From positions 62,001-126,000 of the forward strand of contig JAEWRE010000083.1 of assembly GCA_023460235.1 (NCBI GenBank): a DNA stretch of 64,000 nt, in the 5' to 3' direction. This document shows, one piece after another, positions 15,801 to 24,458 of this stretch. Within the stretch, counting starts at the first letter, position 1. Each line of letters opens with the position of its first letter. This DNA comes from Bacillota bacterium (GTDB lineage Bacteria; Bacillota; Clostridia; TANB77; CAG-465). Both the position numbers and the translations under genes were made by a program. The notes below the pieces were generated by a model. It saw only the letters and a program-made list of their open reading frames with translations. It ran no database searches and was not told where the DNA came from.

Positions 15801-18473
15801 CATATTTTTATAATAATATATAATGCTGTCTTTTGTCTTTTTTTCTAAGACTTCAGCTGTTGTCCATTGTAATAGATGTTTTTTAGTAATTAACATTCTA
15901 TATAAAGAAATAGTAAATGCAGAAACACATACGCAGAACTTATACGGCATTGTTATAAAGTTAAAACACATAGTTAAAAGTTCCGCTTGAACTCCATGAA
16001 TTATAGGTATATACTGCAATTCTTTAGTATGTCGAACTCTTCCAAATAAAAGAGTATCAAGTATTGATATTATACTTCCAAAGTTTATAGCTAAAAAAGT
16101 CACAATAATTGCTGCAAAGAAACATTTAGCTGATATAAATAACGATAACACTATTGCAAGCATAGCAAATACATCAAGTGTAGGTCTCCTTAAATTATCA
16201 AAGATCTTCCATTTTGATAATAAATTTAATTTTGATCTAGGACTAATTAGCCATCTAATTATTTGTACGTCTCCTCTATACCACCTATGATTTCTTTTCA
16301 TATATGCAATGTAGCTACTTGGGAAACCATCTTGTAATTCTATATCACTAGCAAGGCCTGCTCTAATAATAGAGCCTTCAAGTAAATCATGGCTTAATAC
16401 TAAATTCTCCGGTATTTGTTTTGAAACAAGATCTTCAAATAATTTTATATCATATATTCCTTTACCACAAAATATTGCTTCGCCAAAAATATCTTGATAA
16501 ACATCAGAAACAGCTGTAGTATAGATATCTATTCCACCAAATCCGCCAAATATTTTTGAAAATATAGATTTATTAGCCGCTTCTATATCAAGACCAACAG
16601 ATGGCTGAATTAATCCATATCCTTTAACAACAATTCCCTTTTTCTCATCAACTATAGGTTGATTTAGAGGATGTGAAATTATTGATACAAGATCTTTTGC
16701 AGTGTTAAGTGATAACTGAGTGTCTTCGTCAATAGTTATAGCATATTTAGCATTAACCACATCTTTATAAATAATTGTCGCAATTTTATCTATCTCTTCT
16801 TCTTTTATTTCACCAAGAACTATCCTATTAAATTGTAAAAGAGCTCCTCTTTTTCTTTCCCAGCCCATATAACAATTTTCACTTTTTGAATAAACACGTT
16901 TTCTATACATAAAGTTAAATAATATATGATCGGCTTCATATTTACTATTTAGTTCATCAAGTTTTTCTTTTGCATAGCTTAATATTTTATTATCAATGTC
17001 CAAAAATTGTTTATCACTAGATATACAATCACCAAGTAACATATAATACATGTTTTCTGTTCTATTTGCAAGATAAGTTACTTCCATCTTTTTTATCATT
17101 ACATCAAGCTTTTCTATTGAAGTAATCATAGTAGGTATTACTACGTATGTAGGATACTTAGCATCTATTGTTTTAGCAAAATCAAATCGTGGAAGAATTT
17201 CTGGAATCATGAATTTTCTTATTGCATAATTTATAATCTTTCCAAAAACTTCTACATAAAATACGAACAAGAAAATCATTGATAATACTATCTGCCAAAT
17301 TTCAGTAAACAATGTTGTATATGCAGTAGTTATTACCGTAAATTCCAATGCTAAGATTAAAATTGATACTATATATATTTGAGGTTTTATTTTATTAATT
17401 ACTTTATTTTCAAATAAATTAAGCATGTAAGGTTTTCCAAGTTCCTTTTTTAAAAGGTATCTCATTTCACCTATCAAGAAAAAACCTATATGCATTTTAT
17501 ATTTTTTAGAACAATCAACTGCTTTTCTTGCAACATATACTTCAGAAAAGTTATATTTTTTAGCAAGTTTAATTATATAATTTCTATATCTATTTTTAGT
17601 TTTATAATCACATTTTCTAAATTCATCTGTATAGTCATCTCTTAAGGCTTCATCAACCTTATTTACTTTTTCAAAAATTTCTCTAAAGTTTATTCCTTGT
17701 AACTGTTTATATGAAAGTATTGCTTTACCTATATAGTCTGTTGTCTTAGCAACTTCCATATGTTCTTTTACTATAGCTTCATCAATTGTAAAGCCTATTT
17801 TCTCTGCTTCTTTTGATAGTATACTAAAGTATTTCTCACCTTTTACTCCTAGTTCTTTTAATCTATATGCCATATATTCTACAAAAGCTGTATTTGTGCT
17901 TTTGATTTTAGTTGTATCAAGCATATATTCTCTAAAATCTCGAAAATTTTTAAGTTCTTTATATAATTCTTTTATAATGTTCTCATCTTCATATTCACCT
18001 AAAATTATATTTTCGACTTGAATCTTTTTTAATTGAGAATTTGTTGTATTCATAGCAATTCTTGCGATGAATTTAAGAAGAGCAATTTTTAGCATAATCA
18101 TAAACAAATTTAACTCTTCAGAAGTGAGATATGATAATTTTTGATGCTCTTTTAAGCATTCATATATATTATTTTGATCAACATAACCAGAATAATTTTC
18201 AACTAATTCATATGCTAAATAAAATATACTTATATATTTTTTTCCATCATATGTCTTAACTATTGGTAGTTTTTTATTTTTTAAATTAACTTCAGAATAT
18301 TTAATTTCTTGATAAGCTTCTTGAATAATATACATATTATCAAGTAGCCATTGACCTGCTGAATGTATTTGAATTTTTAAATCAGTACTTTTTTCTAATA
18401 TCTTATATGTATCATATATGATATCATAATTTGCTCTAGCTTCCTTAAAAATCCCATGTAGTGTATTTTTCAT
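12864..18473 (-). CDS. ndvB: Cyclic beta-1,2-glucan synthase, glycosyltransferase (GT84) and glycoamylase-like subunit
   Basis: The 1869-aa membrane protein matches the N-terminal two thirds of NdvB/Chv-type synthases. A long helical N-terminus is followed by membrane helices and a GT2-like domain with RKRGALLQFN, DEDTQL, LSHDLLEGS and the (Q/R)xxRW-type motif NHRWYRGDVQIIRW. Further helices, a glycoamylase-like domain (WSGTAFEYFMP, ESAFAVKD, YMAHHQGMIL) and a C-terminal GH94-like sandwich complete it. The enzyme uses UDP-glucose to build beta-1,2-glucan on itself at the inner membrane. The usual C-terminal phosphorylase domain is encoded separately by the next, coupled gene. GGAGGGG precedes the ATG at 18473. 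Confidence 0.9.
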   Translation of the reverse strand: MKNTLHGIFKEARANYDIIYDTYKILEKSTDLKIQIHSAGQWLLDNMYIIQEAYQEIKYSEVNLKNKKLPIVKTYDGKKYISIFYLAYELVENYSGYVDQNNIYECLKEHQKLSYLTSEELNLFMIMLKIALLKFIARIAMNTTNSQLKKIQVENIILGEYEDENIIKELYKELKNFRDFREYMLDTTKIKSTNTAFVEYMAYRLKELGVKGEKYFSILSKEAEKIGFTIDEAIVKEHMEVAKTTDYIGKAILSYKQLQGINFREIFEKVNKVDEALRDDYTDEFRKCDYKTKNRYRNYIIKLAKKYNFSEVYVARKAVDCSKKYKMHIGFFLIGEMRYLLKKELGKPYMLNLFENKVINKIKPQIYIVSILILALEFTVITTAYTTLFTEIWQIVLSMIFLFVFYVEVFGKIINYAIRKFMIPEILPRFDFAKTIDAKYPTYVVIPTMITSIEKLDVMIKKMEVTYLANRTENMYYMLLGDCISSDKQFLDIDNKILSYAKEKLDELNSKYEADHILFNFMYRKRVYSKSENCYMGWERKRGALLQFNRIVLGEIKEEEIDKIATIIYKDVVNAKYAITIDEDTQLSLNTAKDLVSIISHPLNQPIVDEKKGIVVKGYGLIQPSVGLDIEAANKSIFSKIFGGFGGIDIYTTAVSDVYQDIFGEAIFCGKGIYDIKLFEDLVSKQIPENLVLSHDLLEGSIIRAGLASDIELQDGFPSSYIAYMKRNHRWYRGDVQIIRWLISPRSKLNLLSKWKIFDNLRRPTLDVFAMLAIVLSLFISAKCFFAAIIVTFLAINFGSIISILDTLLFGRVRHTKELQYIPIIHGVQAELLTMCFNFITMPYKFCVCVSAFTISLYRMLITKKHLLQWTTAEVLEKKTKDSIIYYYKNMISNLIFGLLIICIPSDFTFVNMKAYIEFKDFIGLFFIIAPLVAYLLGKDHLLGRTAILEKEQDEEIIEVAKRTWTFFDTVMSPINNYLPTDNFQENRRYKLANRTSSTNIGFGVQSIICAYDLKFINEEEALNKLLNIFNTIEKLEKWNGHLYNWYNIKTLEPLRPRFVSTVDSGNFIACLLVAKEFLLSLKDTSIYSQREQTEYDPKIDTLLDSIDKILTETNFKVLYDTTRNLFSIGYDQESGKLLDSYYDMLMSESRITSLVAIATRQITSKHWFALSRNLIKVDGYKGLISWSGTAFEYFMPNIFNKSYPHTLIDQSLFFTKYSQIKYAKRNNVPWGISESAFAVKDNELNYQYREFGIPWLGLKRGLNNYMVVSPYSSLLMIDFAPQEVYANIKRLKKIGAYSSYGFYESIDFTKQHIDNNTKYEVVKTYMAHHQGMILSSINNYINNGVIKERFHSNPDIKAVELLLKEREKNIEKVQKNNDDQYTKFKPKNIEKYTTFINSSIFERKNEDEVVEFNGELNIAMLKGAELSSIITNNGANFLRFKDKIVNKQRFTDLSTTGNYIYITDKSTGRTVNATNSDIYSLNNKNTTKTVFNSMLNAVEYYIEDEDIETTTTVFLSPEYNAEIKKVSIYNNSCEKREILINTYIEPSMTDYMTNIVHPSFNNLQIETYYDNELDILVASKRKKNENDADLYVYSRLVGIDLEKEMETDKNKLINTTTDSYGSDVSKYPLWPVLSYRANIILDPHERQEFYCITGVDDSKYRISTAVINLDIRGIENQFKLSRELNSVVSRYLKLEPGRANIYNNIIKEILFKRNIQDSDKFWNSNINQSLLWKYSISGDLPILLVYVNKIENAGIVNETIAFMDYVKNRRLDIDIILLIDEKDIKNGPIYRYIKERLDRAVFMDYSRGNIYLLNISSLDKNEIELLSFLSRKYIQDISEFLCNDVEVVKSDKEDFSEEYIEEDVDENK

Positions 18474-18596
18474 ATTAACTCAAACCCCTCCAATTATTAT
18501 TATCATTTATTTTTAAATTATATAATAAAGAAAAAAAAATTGCAACAAAAATGAGAATATAAAGTTATTTTTTGATTTTATATGATGTAATATGTC

Positions 18597-18638
18597 AAAA
18601 AAGATAGATACACCATATTACATAGTATATCCATCTTC
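18597..18638 (-). terminator. Terminator downstream of the 311-aa protein gene
   Basis: Minus-strand AAGATGGATATAC pairs with GTGTATCTATCTT around an AT-rich loop, followed by TTTTTT. It separates this gene from the glucan synthase operon. Confidence 0.75.
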
Positions 18639-18656
18639 AATTATTAATATTTACAT

Positions 18657-19592
18657 TTATATATCAAATTTCAAATCAAAAATCATTTCTTGTTCTTGAT
18701 CATATTCAAGTTTAAAATTTCTCCGTAAATAATGAATAAATTCTTTCATATTTTTTGATTCAAACTCATTTACTAAAACGTATATAGCACCATTACAATC
18801 ATTGCAAAATATGTTTATTTGTAATGCGCTAAGTAGTATTCCATTATATTGGTAAATCTGTTTTAAAATTTTAACACTTTGAATATTAGATAATTTTTTT
18901 ATTGACTTTAATATTTCAAAAAATACACTGTTTCGAAAAGATATCTTAATAGTTTTATCTTCTTCAAAAAATACATTACTGCTAACATATTCATTTAAAT
19001 TTAAAAGAAATATCTTAAATAATATTTTTCTAAAAGAAATCAAAAATGGGCTTTTAAACATCTTCTCACTCGTTTCTAATTCAGCTAATACCTTCGTTTC
19101 ACTAGTATCAATTGATGGAATAAATATCTTTTCTACCCCTTTTCCATTTATTCCATGCATTCCATAGGATAAATTACCTTTTACTCTAGAAAAAGCAGAA
19201 ATTTCCCCAACATTTTTAAATTTGAAATTATAATATGATATTTTACATTCAAGAGTTGCTTTTCTATTAGACTTACCTAATTTTTTAATCTTATCTAAAA
19301 GAAAATTATTATTTATTCCATCTAATATTTTACTATCAATAGCATCGTCTTTCATATCATTATTATAATATACTAATTCAAGACCAGACTCAGTAACTAG
19401 TTTTATTTCTACTTTAAACATAGAACAATGCAGATGTTCACAAATAGCCTTAAGACCAAATTTTGATGTTAGAAAATCATATTCAATATCACTTTTTTTT
19501 ACTCTAATTACCAACATGTCTTTTAAAAACTTAGGATTAATATTGAATACAGAAAAAATATCACTTATTTTTTTATCCCATTTTCCATACAC
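18657..19592 (-). CDS. Hypothetical protein (311 aa)
   Basis: No family was recognised. The product is soluble, Lys/Ile/Phe-rich, without signal peptide or membrane helix. A middle block contains Gly-rich KGNLSYGMHGINGKGVEK, and two Cys occur close together near the C-terminus (IFCNDCNG). The start is uncertain: the first standard in-frame codon is a GTG at 19592, but the strong SD-like GAGGGAGGG lies 18 nt further upstream, an unusually long spacing with only ATT or ATA codons in frame closer to it. It is monocistronic, between typA and the glucan synthase genes. Confidence 0.7.
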   Translation of the reverse strand: MYGKWDKKISDIFSVFNINPKFLKDMLVIRVKKSDIEYDFLTSKFGLKAICEHLHCSMFKVEIKLVTESGLELVYYNNDMKDDAIDSKILDGINNNFLLDKIKKLGKSNRKATLECKISYYNFKFKNVGEISAFSRVKGNLSYGMHGINGKGVEKIFIPSIDTSETKVLAELETSEKMFKSPFLISFRKILFKIFLLNLNEYVSSNVFFEEDKTIKISFRNSVFFEILKSIKKLSNIQSVKILKQIYQYNGILLSALQINIFCNDCNGAIYVLVNEFESKNMKEFIHYLRRNFKLEYDQEQEMIFDLKFDI

Positions 19593-19845
19593 TAAGGCAT
19601 TTATAATTATCCCTCCCTCTCAATTAAAAAAGTGGTTTACAAGAATTTATAATATATTATTGTATCAATATTTTATAAATGTATCAATATTTTTGCTAAA
19701 ATTAGACAATATTATTTATTATTTTAACTGATATAAACACATAACAATTAATATTTTGTTTTACAACCTCACTAATAACAATATTGAATTTCAAGTAATA
19801 TTAAAAAATTCCCAGTTATATATAACTAGGAATTTTAATTTATTA
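19593..19845. other. 253-bp noncoding stretch with the typA terminator
   Basis: It contains the SD of the 311-aa protein gene and the terminator of typA: GAATTCC-like arms AAAAATTCCCAGTTATA (from 19804) and TATAACTAGGAATTTT (to about 19836) pair around a minimal loop, with a T-run on the minus strand. The rest is AT-rich without a visible feature. Confidence 0.75.
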
Positions 19846-21657
19846 TTATTTTCTGCTTTCTCTGTTTCTTTGACTTGGATCAAGTGTTCTTTTTCTAAGT
19901 CTAATATTTATAGGTGTAACTTCAACAAGTTCATCATCAGAAATAAATTCAATTGATTGTTCCAATGTAAGTTTTTTAGGTGGAACAAGTTTTAATGCAT
20001 CGTCACTTCCAGATGCTCTTGTATTTGTTAAGTGTTTTTCTTTACATACGTTAATTGTTAAATCTTCACTTCTAGAGTTTTCTCCAACAATCATACCAAC
20101 ATAAACTTCTGTACCTGCGCCAATAAATAAAGCTGATCTTTCTTGTGCTTGGAAAAGTCCATAAGTAGTTGATTTACCTTGTTCAAATACTATAACTGCT
20201 CCTCTTTGACGAGTTACAATTTCTCCTCTATCTTTTTCATAACCTGCAAAGCTATGGTTCATAATACCATTTCCTTTTGTATCAGTCATGAATTCTCCTC
20301 TGTAACCTATAAGACCACGAGCTGGAATTTTAAATTCAAGTCTTGTAAATCCTACTTGAGAATTTGAAGGCATCATGTTAGTCATTTCACCTTTTCTGTA
20401 ACCTATTTTTTCCATAACAACACCAACATATTCTTCTGGTATATCTATTGTTAAGTTTTCCATCGGTTCGCATTTAACGCCATCAACTGTTTTAAATATA
20501 ACTGTAGGACGAGATACTAATAATTCATATCCTTCTCTTCTCATATTTTCTATTAATATTGAAAGATGTAATTCACCTCTGCCTGATACCTTAAAACTAT
20601 CAGCAGTATCAGTATCTTCAACTCTTAAAGATACATTAGTTTCTAACTCTTTATATAGTCTATCTCTTATGTGTCTTGAAGTAATTAATTTCCCTTCTTT
20701 ACCTGCAAAAGGTCCATTGTTTACACTAAATGTCATAGAAACAGTTGGTTCATCAATATCAACAAATTCAACTGGTTCTGGGCTATTAGGGTCTGCAATT
20801 GTTTCACCAATGTTTATACCTTCTACACCGTTTACTGCAACAATATCACCACAATATGCTTCTTCAACTTCTACTCTTTTAAGACCTGAGTATGTGAATA
20901 ATTTTCCAATTTTTATATTTTGAATGCTACCGTCTTTTTTGCAAAGTGCAACTTGTTGAGCATTTTTAATTGTTCCTCTAGTTATTCTACCAATACCAAC
21001 TCTTCCTGTATATTCATCAGAGTCAATATTTGTAACTAATAATTGTAAAGGTTCATCTTTATCACCCTTAGGTTCTGGAACAGTATTTATAATTGTATCA
21101 AATAATGGTTGCATATCACTATTATCATCTTCAAGTGATAATCTTGCAAATCCATTTTTTCCTGATGCATAAACAACTTTAAAATCAAGCTGTTCATCAC
21201 TAGCATTTAAGTCCATGAAAAGCTCTAAAACTTCATCTACAACTTCAACTGGTCTTGCACCTGGTCTATCAATTTTATTTACAACAACTATAGGTACTAA
21301 ATCTAAAGCTAAAGCTTTGCTTAGAACGAATCTTGTTTGAGGCATTGGTCCATCAAAAGCGTCTACTAAAAGTACAACACCATCTACCATTTTTAATACT
21401 CTTTCAACTTCTCCACCAAAATCAGCATGCCCTGGAGTATCAACTATATTTATTTTTATATCTTTATACTGTATAGCAGTATTCTTAGATAATATTGTTA
21501 TTCCTCTTTCTTTTTCAATATCATTTGAGTCCATAACACGTTCTGCAACTTGTTCATTTTCTCTAAATGTTCCACTTTGTCTAAGTAGTGCATCAACTAA
21601 AGTAGTTTTACCATGATCAACGTGAGCTATTATGGCTACATTTCTTAAATTTTTCAT
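19846..21657 (-). CDS. typA: Ribosome-associated GTPase TypA/BipA
   Basis: The 603-aa translational GTPase has G1 AHVDHGKTT, switch I region EKERGITI, G3 DTPGHADF and G4 NKID, followed by EF-G-like domains and the C-terminal BipA region (VGENSRSEDLTINVCKEKHLTNTR). TypA binds the ribosome and helps assembly and translation under stress or cold. Length and motifs are complete. It has its own promoter about 110 bp upstream and a terminator, so it is probably monocistronic. Confidence 0.97.
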   Translation of the reverse strand: MKNLRNVAIIAHVDHGKTTLVDALLRQSGTFRENEQVAERVMDSNDIEKERGITILSKNTAIQYKDIKINIVDTPGHADFGGEVERVLKMVDGVVLLVDAFDGPMPQTRFVLSKALALDLVPIVVVNKIDRPGARPVEVVDEVLELFMDLNASDEQLDFKVVYASGKNGFARLSLEDDNSDMQPLFDTIINTVPEPKGDKDEPLQLLVTNIDSDEYTGRVGIGRITRGTIKNAQQVALCKKDGSIQNIKIGKLFTYSGLKRVEVEEAYCGDIVAVNGVEGINIGETIADPNSPEPVEFVDIDEPTVSMTFSVNNGPFAGKEGKLITSRHIRDRLYKELETNVSLRVEDTDTADSFKVSGRGELHLSILIENMRREGYELLVSRPTVIFKTVDGVKCEPMENLTIDIPEEYVGVVMEKIGYRKGEMTNMMPSNSQVGFTRLEFKIPARGLIGYRGEFMTDTKGNGIMNHSFAGYEKDRGEIVTRQRGAVIVFEQGKSTTYGLFQAQERSALFIGAGTEVYVGMIVGENSRSEDLTINVCKEKHLTNTRASGSDDALKLVPPKKLTLEQSIEFISDDELVEVTPINIRLRKRTLDPSQRNRESRK

Positions 21658-21763
21658 TTTTATCTTCCTTCCTATAAATTAAACGTAAAAATTAATGTAA
21701 AAAATAAATAACCTAAATAATATGATAGTTAGGCTATACAATAATTACATAACATCTCATAAT

Positions 21764-21792
21764 ATTTTACACTAATATGATCAATTTGTCAA
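21764..21792 (-). promoter_or_regulatory. Promoter of typA
   Basis: Minus-strand TTGACA (21787-21792), 17-bp spacer and TAAAAT (21764-21769). The leader of about 100 nt holds a small CCTAA/TTAGG hairpin of unknown meaning. Confidence 0.75.
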
Positions 21793-21865
21793 CCAAAATA
21801 GAGAAATTTGTCATATATATTTTTATATTATTATGCTTATGTTTATAAATAATATTAATTTTATA

Positions 21866-21904
21866 AAAAAAGAAACTTAAGATACATAATATCCTAAGTC
21901 TCTC
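21866..21904 (-). terminator. Terminator downstream of the SSB-like gene
   Basis: Minus-strand AGAGACTTAGGATA pairs with TATCTTAAGTTTCT (two mismatches) around a 5-nt loop, followed by TTTTTT. Confidence 0.75.
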
Positions 21905-21922
21905 TGCTATTTTTATTATAGA

Positions 21923-22579
21923 TTATAATTGTTCAAAAATTCCTTTTATAGAAAATTCATAAGCAGTCATTTTTTGAAACATGCCATCAATTTGTTTGTC
22001 ATAAGTTCTAGATTGTAACCTGCCATCAAAATTTACCCGTTTACCTACTTCAAAATATTCATAAGGATCCCTTGCTAGATTTCCCCACATAATGCAGGGT
22101 ATATAGTACGAATAACCCAAAATACTATTTACAGCTACTAAAACATCCCTAATTTCTCTTCCAAGTGGTGTTTTTCTATATTCTCCAAGCTTTACCGTTG
22201 TGCCAAATATTTCCCCTGAATTTGTAAACATATTAACAATTGTATTTGGGATAAAGGATTCCTCTATGTATTCTTCAACTTCACTTGCGAAGACATATAT
22301 AAGTAATACCCTCTTTTTTCCATTAAACTTGTTCTCACTTCTAATTTCACCATCAATTATATATTTATCCAATAATCGAGGTTTAATTTCTCTTAAAATA
22401 TCAACTTTTATCCTTACTTGTAGCTTATCAATTGTAAGACTCTTCCGAAAAACATCAAATGTGAACTCATAATAATGAAATTTATCTTTTTCATCATACC
22501 TAAGCTCAGGTTCACTCATTATTTGTCCAATGAGTGTAATCTCACTTTTATCCTCAAATACATTTTCTTTGTAGCTCAT
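21923..22579 (-). CDS. Tandem OB-fold single-stranded DNA-binding-like protein
   Basis: The 218-aa protein has two SSB-like OB folds. The first (about 14-105) starts ITLIGQIMSEPELRYDEKDK, like the VxLxGRLxxDPELRYT start of SSB. The second (about 122-215) contains KTPLGREIRDVLVAVN...SYYIPCIMWGNLARD...GKRVNFDGRLQSRTYDK, close to the C-terminal half of bacterial SSB. It lacks the acidic tail tip (DDDIPF) used by SSB to recruit partners; it ends FSIKGIFEQL. It is likely a paralogue acting on ssDNA or in replication, but its role is unknown. AAGGAGG precedes the ATG. Confidence 0.75.
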   Translation of the reverse strand: MSYKENVFEDKSEITLIGQIMSEPELRYDEKDKFHYYEFTFDVFRKSLTIDKLQVRIKVDILREIKPRLLDKYIIDGEIRSENKFNGKKRVLLIYVFASEVEEYIEESFIPNTIVNMFTNSGEIFGTTVKLGEYRKTPLGREIRDVLVAVNSILGYSYYIPCIMWGNLARDPYEYFEVGKRVNFDGRLQSRTYDKQIDGMFQKMTAYEFSIKGIFEQL

Positions 22580-22717
22580 ACAGTTCCTCCTTTAGTGTAA
22601 TAAATAATTATACTTATCATTATACAAAATTGTTACAATATAAATTGTATATCAATCAAATATTTTAGTCAAATAGTTTTTAGAATTTCGACAGAATGCA
22701 ACATTATTTGCAAATAG

Positions 22718-22746
22718 TTGTTTTTTTATGTAAATTGTGTTATAAT
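22718..22746 (+). promoter_or_regulatory. Promoter of the 67-aa membrane protein gene
   Basis: TTGTTT (22718-22723), 17-bp spacer and TATAAT (22741-22746), about 67 bp upstream of the start codon. Confidence 0.7.
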
Positions 22747-22812
22747 AATTTTGTAACATTAATCCATTATATCTTGTTTATATTAAAATAAAGAGAAAAG
22801 AGGAATTTATTC

Positions 22813-23016
22813 ATGACTAAAAAAGATAAAATGACACCAGCAATATTCATATCTATATTTATTTCTTCACTTTCAATATTAATTTCTATCACCAGTTTTG
22901 TAATATTTAACTGCATTAATCAAGATTCAACATTAACTGAAAAACAAAACAATATAAATGAGGAAATAGTAGCAGAAGCACATTGCACAGATCATTTTCA
23001 ATTTATCTACAAATAA
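22813..23016 (+). CDS. Small membrane protein (67 aa)
   Basis: The product has a basic N-terminus (MTKKDKM), one hydrophobic helix (AIFISIFISSLSILISITSFVIF) and a polar tail with two Cys (NCINQD, AHCTDH) and several acidic residues. AGAGGAAT precedes the ATG, a good promoter lies upstream and a terminator follows, so it is a real single-gene unit. No family was recognised. Confidence 0.65.
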   Translation: MTKKDKMTPAIFISIFISSLSILISITSFVIFNCINQDSTLTEKQNNINEEIVAEAHCTDHFQFIYK

Positions 23017-23020
23017 AATA

Positions 23021-23074
23021 AAAACACCTTTAAAATATTATCCAAATTTAGATAACGTTTTAAAGGTATTTTTT
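23021..23074. terminator. Bidirectional terminator between convergent genes
   Basis: ACCTTTAAAA (23026-23035) and TTTTAAAGGT (23058-23067) form a perfect 10-bp stem with further pairing inside the loop (ATCCAAATTTAGAT), flanked by A and T runs. Confidence 0.85.
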
Positions 23075-23078
23075 ATAA

Positions 23079-23675
23079 TTAAATGTTTACATTTAGATTA
23101 TATATTATATCAACCAAATTAATAGAAAATTCTTTTAATTTTTCTTTATCTTTAGCAATTTCATCAGTAACATATATAGGTTTTCCATATATAATTTTGA
23201 CTTTAGAAAATAATTTTGCATTTTTTGATATATATACAGGAACAATTGGAACATTTGCCTTATTTGCAATAAATGCTGGGCCAGTTTTTCCAACTCCACG
23301 CTCCACATTTCTTTTTATTCTATGTCCTTCTGGGAAAATCAATAATTTCTTTTTTCCATCACCTTCAAAAAGATTTATAGCATGCATTATGCTTTTTATA
23401 TCTTTTTCACCTCTATGTATTGGAAATACATCAAAAAAATTATATATTTTTGCAATAATTGGATTTTTAAATAATTCAGCTTTTGCCATAATGTTTACAC
23501 CTTGTGTTCTTGCATATATCCATGCAGGCTCAACAGTGTTTGAATGATTTGGACATATAATACATTTATCCAAATTTTCTTCATTTTGCTTATTTATAAA
23601 TTTAACTCTATATAATATTTTGCAAAATACAATATATATAATTCCTTTTACTAAATTTTGAAAAAACTTTTTCAT
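23079..23675 (-). CDS. plsC: 1-acyl-glycerol-3-phosphate acyltransferase (PlsC family)
   Basis: The product (198 aa from ATG 23675) has an N-terminal hydrophobic segment and the acyltransferase blocks: CPNHSNTVEPAW (block I), FPIHRG (block II), LLIFPEGHR (block III) and VPIVPVYI (block IV). It would acylate lysophosphatidic acid at the membrane. The conserved HX4D reads HSNTVE, with Glu replacing Asp, an unusual catalytic substitution. The ATG follows the cmk stop by 1 nt (TAATATG); TTG codons upstream in frame lie inside cmk. The cmk-plsC pairing is common in Bacillota. Confidence 0.88.
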   Translation of the reverse strand: MKKFFQNLVKGIIYIVFCKILYRVKFINKQNEENLDKCIICPNHSNTVEPAWIYARTQGVNIMAKAELFKNPIIAKIYNFFDVFPIHRGEKDIKSIMHAINLFEGDGKKKLLIFPEGHRIKRNVERGVGKTGPAFIANKANVPIVPVYISKNAKLFSKVKIIYGKPIYVTDEIAKDKEKLKEFSINLVDIIYNLNVNI

Positions 23676-23676
23676 A

Positions 23677-24354
23677 TTAAGCAATTTCAACCCTTTCTTT
23701 TAGTAGGTCAATAACTATACTTGTTGTCTCTTCTATTGTAAGTGAAGATGTATCTACTTCTATTGCATCATCTGCTTTTTTTAAAGGAGATTCTTTTCTT
23801 GTAGTATCTTGAATATCTCTATTAATAAGTTCTTGTTCTAACTCTTCTAAATTTATAACATTTCCTTTTGCTTCTAATTCTTTTTTTCTTCTTAATGCTC
23901 TTACTTTTGTAGATGCTGTAAGAAATATTTTAAGATCAGCATTTCTAAAGACTACCGTACCAATGTCTCTCCCATCGAGTACGACACTTGAAACTTCTCC
24001 CATTTTTCTTTGCTGATAAACCATTTTATCTCTTATACATTTATATTTTGAAATATTTGATGCTCCCATTGAAACTTCATTTTCTCTTATTCTTTCTGAT
24101 ACATCAATATTATTTAAATATACTTTCATTGACTCATTTTCATATTTTATATTAATGTTAAGTTCATTTACAAATTTAATTGCATTTTCTTCATTAATCT
24201 CTATATTATTATTTAAAAAATATACTGCACATGCCCTATACATTGCACCTGTGTCAATATATGTTATTCCTAATTTTTTTGATATAGCTTTTGCAAGTGT
24301 TGACTTTCCTGATGCAGATGGTCCATCAATTGCAATAATATAATTTTTGCTCAT
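23677..24354 (-). CDS. cmk: Cytidylate kinase
   Basis: The 225-aa kinase has the P-loop IAIDGPSASGKST at the N-terminus, then YIDTGAMYRACA, VVLDGRDIGTVVF and RALRRKKELEAKG, all typical of bacterial CMP kinase. It phosphorylates CMP and dCMP in the cytoplasm. ATG 24354 is chosen over a GTG 9 nt upstream because AAAGGTGAT lies at the right distance from the ATG and includes that GTG. It is followed directly by plsC. Confidence 0.96.
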   Translation of the reverse strand: MSKNYIIAIDGPSASGKSTLAKAISKKLGITYIDTGAMYRACAVYFLNNNIEINEENAIKFVNELNINIKYENESMKVYLNNIDVSERIRENEVSMGASNISKYKCIRDKMVYQQRKMGEVSSVVLDGRDIGTVVFRNADLKIFLTASTKVRALRRKKELEAKGNVINLEELEQELINRDIQDTTRKESPLKKADDAIEVDTSSLTIEETTSIVIDLLKERVEIA

Positions 24355-24458
24355 TTTTATCACCTTTTATCTTCCCTCTATTTATTTTTAATCTAAAATA
24401 TGATATCATATATATTAGAAAAAGTAAAGAAAAAAAGATTATAAAGAGGTGAAAAACC

